DNA from: CAZOVK01 sp964583165
GTDB lineage: Bacteria > Bacillota > Clostridia > Lachnospirales > WRAX01
Assembly (NCBI GenBank): GCA_964583165.1
Contig: CAZOVK010000015.1
Span: 1-38,020, forward strand
Length of the DNA stretch: 38,020 nucleotides
Reading direction: 5' to 3'
Part shown: positions 1-6,428 of the stretch, piece by piece
How positions within the stretch are numbered: the stretch's first letter is position 1
How the letters are laid out: each line of letters opens with the position of its first letter
Notes under the pieces: generated by a model
The model's input: the letters and a program-made list of their open reading frames with translations, nothing else
What the model was told of the DNA's origin: nothing
Database searches by the model: none
Made by a program: the position numbers and the translations under genes

Positions 1-330
1 GATTATATGAAAGCTAAGATACAAAAGAAAGAAGCAATAATGGCTACTCAAAATGATATATGTCAAGGTATTATTGCCTTTTCAAGAACCCACAATAGAA
101 TTACTTTTTTTGCCATTGCTCATAACGCGGATTTTGAAGCTACAAGCAAATTGTTGATTGATTACACATTGACACAGTTAGACAATGAAAAACAGATTAC
201 GGTGAATGTATTAAAAAGTAATGCCCTGATGATACAGAAGGAATTAAGGGTATTCTCTGATTATGGGTTTATTTTTTGCAGTGATGAACTCGAGAATGGG
301 GTTCCGGTTAAAAAACTATGTCGTTTATAA
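1..330 (+). CDS. GNAT-family N-acetyltransferase, C-terminal part (gene cut by window start)
   Basis: The reading frame is open to the first base of the window, so the visible ATG at 7 is probably internal and the true start lies to the left. The visible part resembles the C-terminal half of a GCN5-related acetyltransferase: a beta strand (GIIAFSRTHNRITFFAIAH), a helix (SKLLIDYTLTQL), a strand (KQITVNVLKSN) and a terminal helix plus loop ending in YGF, the usual motif-B ending. The acetyl-CoA loop normally reading Q/RxxGxG/A is not clearly preserved (NADFEATSK), so activity is uncertain. Substrate is unknown. It is followed directly by the first copy of a repeat that also separates the next genes, suggesting it belongs to the same cassette-like array. 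An alternative is a small complete 107-residue protein starting at 7. Confidence 0.5.
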   Translation, partial: DYMKAKIQKKEAIMATQNDICQGIIAFSRTHNRITFFAIAHNADFEATSKLLIDYTLTQLDNEKQITVNVLKSNALMIQKELRVFSDYGFIFCSDELENGVPVKKLCRL

Positions 331-342
331 GCGAGTTTGTAT

Positions 343-413
343 GTTAGCCCTTTTGACTCACAAGCACAAAAAAGTCTAAACTGTCGAATATCAATTTGAC
401 AGCTTTAGGTGCA
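343..413 (+). repeat. Intergenic structured repeat, copy 1
   Basis: It contains the conserved box TTTTGACTCACAAGCACA, then AAGTC, then an imperfect hairpin with arms at 376-385 (CTAAACTGTC) and 398-408 (GACAGCTTTAG; one unpaired C), ending in GGTGC. The same order of box, hairpin and GGTG recurs at 893-960 and 1804-1882, and in decayed form near 2480-2530. Each copy lies just after a small accessory gene. Confidence 0.65.
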
Positions 414-424
414 TATGTTAAGAT
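396..424 (+). promoter_or_regulatory. Probable sigma-A promoter for the Nudix gene
   Basis: TTGACA at 396-401 and TAAGAT at 419-424 are separated by 17 bases. The -35 lies in the right arm of the repeat hairpin, so the repeat may supply the promoter of the following gene. Inferred from consensus only. Confidence 0.45.
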
Positions 425-448
425 AATTTATATTGTAGGAGGGGAATA

Positions 449-886
449 ATGGAATTCAAAGTGTATCCTTTTGATACGTTTAACGATTATTTTTGTATAG
501 ATATTATGGCATTGTATAAGGGTAAGTGGATATTCTGCAAGCACAAAAAAAGGGATACATGGGAAAACCCGGGCGGGCATATTGAAGAAGGCGAAACACC
601 ACTGGAAGCAGCGAAAAGGGAATTATATGAAGAAACGGGAGCAATAACTTTCGATATTGAACCGCTTTGTGATTATTATATCAGCGGGGAAGTAGACGGC
701 AGGTATTTCAAAGGAAATGTGCAGGTTTATTTTGCAGTCGTTCATACCTTGGGTGAATTACCGTCTGACAGCGAAATGGAATTGATAGACTTTTTTGATT
801 CGTTTCCGGATGACATAAAGTTTCCGATGTCACGCGATTTTTTTCCGATAGCATTAGAAAAGAAACAGCGAATAGTAGGAGCATAA
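449..886 (+). CDS. Nudix hydrolase
   Basis: This 145-residue cytosolic protein has a complete Nudix box at residues 43-65 (G-x5-E-x7-REL-x-EE-x-GA), the Mg-binding helix used to hydrolyse nucleoside diphosphates linked to another group. The fold is typical in length for a single-domain Nudix enzyme. The substrate cannot be read from the sequence: the family includes 8-oxo-dGTP, NDP-sugar and ADP-ribose hydrolases. The ATG at 449 is preceded by AGGAGGGG (437-444) four bases upstream. It stands alone between two copies of the intergenic repeat and is AT-richer than the core genes later in the window, fitting an acquired single-gene unit. Confidence 0.88.
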   Translation: MEFKVYPFDTFNDYFCIDIMALYKGKWIFCKHKKRDTWENPGGHIEEGETPLEAAKRELYEETGAITFDIEPLCDYYISGEVDGRYFKGNVQVYFAVVHTLGELPSDSEMELIDFFDSFPDDIKFPMSRDFFPIALEKKQRIVGA

Positions 887-892
887 TCTCAT

Positions 893-960
893 GTCAGCTT
901 TTTTGTCACAAGCACAAAGAAGTCGAAAGCTGTAGAAAGTAATTAAAAAGCTTTCGGTGT
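893..960 (+). repeat. Intergenic structured repeat, copy 2
   Basis: It has the same architecture as copy 1. A first possible stem pairs 898-906 (CTTTTTTGT) with 914-922 (ACAAAGAAG), with loop CACAAGC carrying the conserved core. A second, perfect 8-bp stem pairs CGAAAGCT (924-931) with AGCTTTCG (949-956), followed by GGTGT. Arm bases differ from copy 1 but pairing is kept, suggesting that structure matters. Confidence 0.65.
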
Positions 961-996
961 ATATAAGGATTGTTTATGTAAAAGGAGGACAAGTTT

Positions 997-1779
997 ATGC
1001 CGATAACCAAAGGCCTAGAATGGTCTTTTAACACAGAAGCTCAAAAATACGAAAAGATGCGCCCGGGGTATGTTTCGGAATTGTACGAGGATATTTTTAG
1101 TTACATAACGCTAGGTGAGTCAAGTAATGTTGTCGAGATTGGCATTGGTGGCGGACAGGCTACACTACCGATTTTGAAAACAGGTTGTAAAATGACAGCA
1201 GTGGAATATGGCGAAAACTTGGCTGAATTGTGTCGTCAAAAATTTAAGGAATACCCTAACTTTTCGGCCGTAACGGCAAGATTCGAGGAGTTTGAGTGCG
1301 CCGATAACGAATACGATTTAATCTACTCTGCTTCTGCATTTCATTGGATACCGGAAGAATTAGGGTATGCAAAAGTTTTTGGAATGCTGAAAAGCGGTGG
1401 GGTATTCGCCCGCTTTGCCAACCACCCATACAAAGACAAAGGCAGAGAAGAAATCCACGAAGCCTTGCAAAAAATATATGCCGTGTATATGCCCGGAACA
1501 CTCGTAGGTAATGAGTATAACGAAGAAGATGCAAAAAGGCGCTCGGCAATCGCTCTAAAATACGGATTTACTGATATATCTTACAAGTTGTATTACCGAA
1601 CAAGAACGTTTACCGCAAGTGAATATATATTGCTACTCGGCACATATTCTGACCATATCGCGATTGAAGAAAACACAAGAAAGCAGTTTTTTTCAGAAAT
1701 AGAAAAGGCTATCGATAGTTTGGGCGGCCAAATTACGATATATGATACCATTGACCTACAACTTGCAAGAAAACCTTAA
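997..1779 (+). CDS. Class I SAM-dependent methyltransferase
   Basis: This 260-residue protein has the glycine-rich SAM-binding motif I (VVEIGIGGGQAT, residues 45-56), an acidic strand end at VEYGE, and a motif II/post-I region (YDLIYSASAFHWI) typical of small-molecule methyltransferases of the Methyltransf_11/25 type. The N-terminus (F-x3-A-x2-Y-x2-MRPGY) matches the usual opening of this group. The methyl acceptor is unknown. The ATG at 997 has GGAGG at 984-988. It is flanked by repeat copies 2 and 3 and shows the lower GC of the array. The class is clear; biological role is not. Confidence 0.88.
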   Translation: MPITKGLEWSFNTEAQKYEKMRPGYVSELYEDIFSYITLGESSNVVEIGIGGGQATLPILKTGCKMTAVEYGENLAELCRQKFKEYPNFSAVTARFEEFECADNEYDLIYSASAFHWIPEELGYAKVFGMLKSGGVFARFANHPYKDKGREEIHEALQKIYAVYMPGTLVGNEYNEEDAKRRSAIALKYGFTDISYKLYYRTRTFTASEYILLLGTYSDHIAIEENTRKQFFSEIEKAIDSLGGQITIYDTIDLQLARKP

Positions 1780-1803
1780 CTTCTTATTATTAGCATTATC
1801 TTC

Positions 1804-1882
1804 GTCAGCTTTTTTGACTCACAAGTACATGTTAAATCAAGCCGAACCGCCACATCGTATATGTGGAGGATTGTTCGGTGTC
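1804..1882 (+). repeat. Intergenic structured repeat, copy 3
   Basis: It starts with TCAGCTTTTTTGACTCACAA, nearly identical to copies 1 and 2. The hairpin is longer: CCGAAC (1842-1847) pairs with GTTCGG (1873-1878), and inside it CCACAT (1850-1855) pairs with ATGTGG (1861-1866) around CGTAT. GGTG follows GTTC as in other copies. About 118 bases separate its end from the next start codon; this tail (1883-2000) shows no clear promoter or gene. Confidence 0.65.
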
Positions 1883-2000
1883 GTGATTCAAAGGTAGCGC
1901 AACAAAAGACCGCAGGGTGATTGATTCGAAACGGGGTTTTTGCGATAGGGATGTATGTGAAGATTTATCCATAATTTAACGGGAAAGGCTTTGAACATAG

Positions 2001-2474
2001 ATGATAACTATCAGACCAATGACAATCGAGGATTTAATGTTATTCAAAAAGTGGCTGTACACTCCTCACGTAGCTAAATGGTATCATGACCCGCTTGACT
2101 GGATAACGGAGATAGAGCAACAAGAAGGGACTTTTAATTGGATACACCACTTTATTGTTGAGTACGAAAACAGGCAAATCGGGTTTTGCCAATATTACGC
2201 TTGTGAAGACAGTGATGACCTTTGGAGCGGATATACGGAAATGGGCGGCTCATACAGTATAGATTATCTAATCGGTGAAACCGATTATCTGGGTAAAGGG
2301 TTCGGTAAGAAAATTGTGTTAGCATTGGTTGTAAAAATAAAGAAACTTTGCGATGCAAAACGCATTGTTGTACAACCTGAGACGGAGAATGAGGCTTCTC
2401 GAGGGGTTTTGTTATCTTGCGGCTTTGTTTCTGACATAGCGAATGACATCTATGTGCTCACATTACGAGCATAA
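2001..2474 (+). CDS. GNAT acetyltransferase resembling AAC(6')-type enzymes
   Basis: This 157-residue GNAT protein opens with ITIRPMTIEDLMLFKKWL and has PHVAKWY, then an acetyl-CoA loop at LGKGFGKKIV (motif A, Q/RxxGxG type) and a C-terminal ENEASRGVLLSCGF (motif B). This arrangement, with IGFCQYY in the middle, is that of the Acetyltransf_8 / AAC(6')-Ib-like branch. Acetylation of aminoglycosides is therefore one possibility, but many chromosomal Firmicute homologs have unknown substrates and no resistance claim is made. The ATG at 2001 is preceded by AAAGG some 12 bases upstream, a weak site. It lies in the cassette-like array between repeat copies 3 and 4. Confidence 0.8.
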   Translation: MITIRPMTIEDLMLFKKWLYTPHVAKWYHDPLDWITEIEQQEGTFNWIHHFIVEYENRQIGFCQYYACEDSDDLWSGYTEMGGSYSIDYLIGETDYLGKGFGKKIVLALVVKIKKLCDAKRIVVQPETENEASRGVLLSCGFVSDIANDIYVLTLRA

Positions 2475-2479
2475 ACCCA

Positions 2480-2530
2480 GCTAGATTTTTTGACTAACGA
2501 GCGATAATTTATTAAGGGCTGTTCGGTTTT
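2480..2530 (+). repeat. Intergenic repeat, decayed copy 4
   Basis: Only the left box (TAGATTTTTTGACTAACGAG) and the right hairpin arm with its tail (GTTCGGTT, 2521-2528) are recognisable. The left arm CCGAAC seen in copy 3 is missing. It looks like a copy that lost its central part. Confidence 0.45.
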
Positions 2531-2564
2531 TGCTTTGCAACTTTTATTAAAAGGGGTAAATAAT

Positions 2565-3017
2565 ATGAGTGCCTATGAAAATGCAATCGCAATTATGAAC
2601 GAGCGTTTTGGTAAAGACAGCCTTATTTCTGTTGCAACAATGGACGGCAGTCGCCCGTCAGTCCGCATTATAGATGGTTATTATGAGGACGGCTCTTTCT
2701 ATGTGGTTACATATGCGCTGTCGGGCAAGATGAAGCAGATAAGCGTTTGCCCGGAGGTTGCAGTATGTGGCGAGTGGTTTACCGCTCACGGTATCGGTGA
2801 AAACCTTGGTTATGTCAGAGATGAGGGCAACGAAGCGATGATGGCGAAGTTACGCGAGGTGTTCGCCGCGTGGTATGGTAATGGTCATGTTAATGAAGAA
2901 GACCCGAATACGTGCTTACTTCGCATTCGCCTTACAGACGGTGTGATTATTGACCACGAAAAGAAATATGGAGTGTGGCAATACAAGATAGATTTTGTCA
3001 ACGGTACGGTTCATTAA
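2565..3017 (+). CDS. Pyridoxamine 5'-phosphate oxidase-like flavin-binding protein
   Basis: This is a 150-residue split-barrel protein of the PNPOx/general-stress-protein-26 superfamily. The pattern is a short N-terminal helix (ENAIAIMNERFG), strands LISVATMDGSRPSVRII and SFYVVTYALSGKMKQI, and VAVCGEWFTAHGIGENLG, with RIRLTDGVII near the end. Members bind FMN or F420 or heme and reduce small molecules; the physiological substrate is not predictable. The ATG at 2565 is preferred over an upstream in-frame TTG at 2535 because AAAAGGGG lies just ahead of it and the family starts near here. It is the last gene of the array and ends five bases before a strong terminator. Confidence 0.8.
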   Translation: MSAYENAIAIMNERFGKDSLISVATMDGSRPSVRIIDGYYEDGSFYVVTYALSGKMKQISVCPEVAVCGEWFTAHGIGENLGYVRDEGNEAMMAKLREVFAAWYGNGHVNEEDPNTCLLRIRLTDGVIIDHEKKYGVWQYKIDFVNGTVH

Positions 3018-3047
3018 CAAAAAACCCGCGATGAGCGGGTTTTTTGT
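3018..3047. terminator. Bidirectional intrinsic terminator
   Basis: AAAAAACCCGC (3019-3029) pairs perfectly with GCGGGTTTTTT (3035-3045) around the loop GATGA. The A and T tracts make it work on both strands, which suits the convergent genes on either side. Confidence 0.92.
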
Positions 3048-3070
3048 GTTAAAGGGCTTTTTATCGGATG

Positions 3071-4042
3071 TTATATCGCTATTGAGTTGGGATTATTGAC
3101 GACAAACCATATCAATGCCAATACCGCGATATGCGCGGGGTAGAATATGTAGAAGCCCCATTTGACCTTTTTGCCTTGTTTGCCGTTGTAGACGAAGACC
3201 AGCGGAGCCGCTACAAGTGCGAACCAGAAGACAGTTAGGCTTTCTTGACGAAACATCATTTGCCCCGGGAGTGAAAACAAATGTATGCCGAAATCTGCGA
3301 ATTTTGTTTGGACATAGGGATAGGCGTACTCGGTAAATATCACGGCTATCATGGCCAGTGTTCGAGTAAGCCTGTTTTCGGGCTTGGCAAGATAGAATAC
3401 GAAGATGAAAATTATGCCGTACATGCCATAGTCAGTGCCCATAATGCTACCGAGTAAGAATATCGGTATGCAGAGCAGAATCGCGAGTATACCGCGCGGA
3501 AGTCTGGATTTTGGGTTGATTTCGGCTTCAGGCAGGGCGTGACTGAGCCATAGTTGGGTGGCTAGGTAGGTTAGAAAACCAACACCCAACAGAATACGCC
3601 AATTTATAATACCTTGAAGCATAAACGACGGTATTAGAAAAGCCGGGATAAGCAGAAGTGGCGGAAGCGCGAGCCACGGCTTTTGCTTGGTTTTGAGTTT
3701 CTCATAGATTACTATACAAGACGCGCCGAACAGCAAAGTATAGAAGATGTTGGTTTGACCGAAGAAGTTGATGTTTAAGTGTAACACGCCGTCGTTTTGA
3801 TAGTTCATGAACGCGATGTCAAAGGGGATTTCTGAGATTAAGGCGAATAGACCGAGCCGTAACAGATACTTGTAGATATTCTTTGTATACCTACAGCCTT
3901 GGGCTATTAAGTAGGCATAAATCGGGAAGGCAATGCGCCCGATTAGGCGAAAAACATAAGGTGTTGACGCGGGGAAGACCGCGCCGATGTGGTCAATCAA
4001 CATACAGATTGACGCGATGATTTTCAGTGCGAAAGCTGTCAT
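3071..4042 (-). CDS. TraX-family integral membrane protein
   Basis: This 323-residue polytopic protein has about eight to ten hydrophobic segments. Its N-terminus carries the TraX family signature: KIIASICMLIDHIGAVF, then RLIGRIAFPIYAYLIAQGC, then an SEIPFDIAF motif. TraX of F-like plasmids is needed for pilin N-acetylation, but chromosomal Firmicute homologs are widespread without conjugation genes and probably acylate other surface molecules. No conjugation gene is present here. The minus-strand ATG has GAGGTGAT four bases upstream, and a good promoter lies at 4068-4096. It converges on the cassette array and diverges from the transporter operon. Confidence 0.88.
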   Translation of the reverse strand: MTAFALKIIASICMLIDHIGAVFPASTPYVFRLIGRIAFPIYAYLIAQGCRYTKNIYKYLLRLGLFALISEIPFDIAFMNYQNDGVLHLNINFFGQTNIFYTLLFGASCIVIYEKLKTKQKPWLALPPLLLIPAFLIPSFMLQGIINWRILLGVGFLTYLATQLWLSHALPEAEINPKSRLPRGILAILLCIPIFLLGSIMGTDYGMYGIIFIFVFYLAKPENRLTRTLAMIAVIFTEYAYPYVQTKFADFGIHLFSLPGQMMFRQESLTVFWFALVAAPLVFVYNGKQGKKVKWGFYIFYPAHIAVLALIWFVVNNPNSIAI

Positions 4043-4067
4043 ATATCACCTCTGAATTATTTGGTTA

Positions 4068-4096
4068 ATTCTACCACAGATAGATATGAAATTCAA
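4068..4096 (-). promoter_or_regulatory. Sigma-A promoter for the TraX-family gene
   Basis: Read on the minus strand, TTGAAT (4096-4091) and TAGAAT (4073-4068) are separated by exactly 17 bases, about 25 bases upstream of the start codon. Confidence 0.6.
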
Positions 4097-4130
4097 TTGG
4101 CTTCTTTGTGAACAGATAATTATACAAATC

Positions 4131-4173
4131 TTTAATTCGTTTTAAGGTTGGTTTAAGTTTTGGGGTTTATAAT
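4131..4173 (+). promoter_or_regulatory. Response-regulator box (CiaR-like direct repeat) with -10
   Basis: TTTAAG at 4141-4146 and 4152-4157 are spaced by five bases, and TATAAT (4168-4173) follows the second after ten bases. A weaker third half-site, TTTAAT, lies at 4131-4136. Tandem hexamers one helical turn apart in place of a -35 are typical of OmpR-family activators, and the spacing equals that described for streptococcal CiaR boxes. The operon it precedes encodes an OmpR-type regulator (12203-12883), so autoregulation is the natural inference. Confidence 0.65.
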
Positions 4174-4205
4174 GACCTTACAAATTATTTGGAGGTTATG
4201 TTGTT

Positions 4206-6416
4206 ATGGCTAGAAAAGGTATGGCTTTGGTTTTATGTGTGTTGTTGGTCGTGGGATTATTAAGCGGATGTTTCAAGGCTACGGATGTGCCCAGTAGCGG
4301 CGATTCGCCCACGCCTAAGGCTGTTGTTATGGGGCGGTATGTGGAAAACGAGATACTGAGTGCGGCGGAAACCTATTATATAGGCAGTTTCAAGGACGCA
4401 GGCGAGCGCATTGTTTTCTATGTAATGGAGCGCGTGGGTGAACGTGAGGTCAATATTAAGCGCAATGTTATTACCAAAGACGGTACTGTAGAAAGCGTTG
4501 ATGTCGATTGGCTGAATAGGCTTTCTAAGGAGGGCGCAAACATACATAATGTGTCGGAGAACGCGGCGGGTGTTGCTTACGCTGTTTATATGGATGCGGA
4601 GAACGCGTTTAAGCTGGCGCGTTTTCGTGATGGCGCTGTTGAGTACATAGACATGCCGAACTGGGTGCAGTTTAACTTTGCCGAAGGCGGCGGAGGGGTA
4701 TTCTCGTTGGATGAAACGGAGGAGAAGACATACATGCCGACGGGAGTTATTGCGTTGGATGGCGGTTTTCTTGCTCTATATGACATAGACGGGGTTTTTG
4801 AGTATGACGAAAGCGGGAATCTCGTGCGGCAATATGCGGAAACGGGTTATACGAATTGCGCTGTCTTGTTTGAAAATCGGTTGGCGCTGTTTGAGATGGA
4901 GAGCGGACTTATTACAGTGTATGATGTGGCGACAGGTGAGGCCTTAGAAACGGCGACGTATAGCACTGACGCGGGCGACTTTATGGGCATTAGAAGTGGG
5001 TTTGTATTGGGGCTTGACGCGGGCGGGCTGTTTGTGGTAACGGGTGAAGGCGTGTATCGGCATAGTGGCGGTGAATGGAACATGGTTGTTGACGGCGGTT
5101 TAACGTCATTGGGGATGCAGAACCTCATGATTGCGGGGGTTATGAGTGACGGTGAATCATATTACGCGTTTTTGAACGGTACAGCGCTTAGTGTTGCGCG
5201 GTTTGAATTTGACGAATCAATGCCCGCTGAACCAGCTATTACACTGGAGGTTTTCAGCTTACGCGATAATAACACCATTCGTCAAACTATAGGTGAGTTT
5301 CAGCGCGAAAACCCTGATGTGCGTGTGAATTTCAGAATCGGGCTTGCGGACGAGAACAGCGCGAATGAGGAGGATGTTATACGCGCGTTGAATACGGAGA
5401 TTTTGAACGGCAAAGGCCCTGACTTACTCGTTTTAGATGGCTTGCCCGTAGATTCATACATTGAAAAGGGTGTTTTGGGCGATATAAGTGGGTTGGCTGA
5501 CGAGTTGCAGAACGCGGGCATGTTTGAGGCTTTGGCGAACGCGTTTAAGCGTGGCGGCGCGGTTTATGGCTTGCCTACGAGGTTTTCTGTGCCTGTGATG
5601 GTGGGGGACAAGAGCCACTTGGCGGAAATTACTTCGCTTTCTGATTTGGTTAGGGCTGTTCGCGATTCGTATGAAGAGAATGTGAACTTGCTACGGATTT
5701 CCGATAGTCTTTACAGTGAGAACGGTATAATGATGGATTATTACGGCAGTTGTGTTGACAATTGGATGAACGAGGACAATTCGATAGACGAGAACGCGCT
5801 TGCGGTTTATCTATCCGACATGCTGGCGCTTAACAATGTGATAAAGGAGAACGCGCCTGAAAATAACGGTGAGCTAGGCGTAATTGCCGTTTCGGGCGGC
5901 GGGCGAGGTAGCGAAACATTCGATATGAGCCCGCTTGATTTGCGCGACGGAAAGGCGCTTATGAGCGCGACAACACTGGGAGGCGTGTTTGCGCTACGGA
6001 TTTTTTGCTCTAGCTTGAACGGTATGGATAACATGGGTTTGGCGGGTATGTTTAATCAGAAGAAATTCTGCGCGCAGGGGACAATCGGTGTTGTGGCTTC
6101 GGGTAAGCAGACAGCTATCGCCGAGCAGTTTGTGAAGCTGGCACTGTCGCGGACGGTTCAGGACGCGTATTTGTATGATGGCTTCCCTGTCAATAGGGAG
6201 TCGCTGAAACTCACGCTTGATGAGCATATGGAGGACAACACAACGGACATGGGTTTCATAGAGTTTTGCGAGGGGCTTGAAACTCCGGTTGTGATTGACA
6301 ATGTGATTCGCGCGGCGGTTGAAGAGCAGGTGCCCGCGCTGATAGCCGGCGAGGTCACGCCGGAGGAGGCCGCTAAGAATATTGTGGCGGCGACTAAGCT
6401 TTATTTGAGCGAATAA
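4206..6416 (+). CDS. Large lipoprotein: extracellular solute-binding protein with an N-terminal propeller-like region
   Basis: This 736-residue secreted lipoprotein has a signal peptide with lipobox LLSGC (Cys22). Residues about 40-345 form beta-rich repeats reminiscent of a propeller (for example VFEYDESGNLVRQYAETG, LITVYDVATGEALETATY). Residues about 350-736 look like a family-1 solute-binding domain: TLEVFSLRDNNTIRQTIGEF, then a KGPDLLVLDGLP segment typical of sugar-type binding proteins. The ordinary family length is 400-450 residues, so the N-terminal region is an addition. It heads an operon with MalF/MalG-like permeases and an MsmX-like ATPase. The ligand is unknown; a glycan, a glycoconjugate or an envelope signal is possible. 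GGAGG at 4191-4195 precedes the ATG. Confidence 0.78.
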   Translation: MARKGMALVLCVLLVVGLLSGCFKATDVPSSGDSPTPKAVVMGRYVENEILSAAETYYIGSFKDAGERIVFYVMERVGEREVNIKRNVITKDGTVESVDVDWLNRLSKEGANIHNVSENAAGVAYAVYMDAENAFKLARFRDGAVEYIDMPNWVQFNFAEGGGGVFSLDETEEKTYMPTGVIALDGGFLALYDIDGVFEYDESGNLVRQYAETGYTNCAVLFENRLALFEMESGLITVYDVATGEALETATYSTDAGDFMGIRSGFVLGLDAGGLFVVTGEGVYRHSGGEWNMVVDGGLTSLGMQNLMIAGVMSDGESYYAFLNGTALSVARFEFDESMPAEPAITLEVFSLRDNNTIRQTIGEFQRENPDVRVNFRIGLADENSANEEDVIRALNTEILNGKGPDLLVLDGLPVDSYIEKGVLGDISGLADELQNAGMFEALANAFKRGGAVYGLPTRFSVPVMVGDKSHLAEITSLSDLVRAVRDSYEENVNLLRISDSLYSENGIMMDYYGSCVDNWMNEDNSIDENALAVYLSDMLALNNVIKENAPENNGELGVIAVSGGGRGSETFDMSPLDLRDGKALMSATTLGGVFALRIFCSSLNGMDNMGLAGMFNQKKFCAQGTIGVVASGKQTAIAEQFVKLALSRTVQDAYLYDGFPVNRESLKLTLDEHMEDNTTDMGFIEFCEGLETPVVIDNVIRAAVEEQVPALIAGEVTPEEAAKNIVAATKLYLSE

Positions 6417-6428
6417 CGAGGGTTGAAA

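Noticed and set aside
1921..1950. Promoter TTGATT with GATAGG for the 2001 GNAT gene.
   Set aside because: Spacing is acceptable but the -10 is too far from consensus to report as a feature.
343..2530. Classical integron attC sites between the small genes.
   Set aside because: No inverse core pair RYYYAAC/GTTRRRY frames the hairpins and no IntI is visible; kept only as a hypothesis of cassette-like behaviour.
3071..4042. TraX gene as a sign of a conjugative element.
   Set aside because: No relaxase, coupling protein or type IV secretion gene is nearby; chromosomal TraX-like genes are common.
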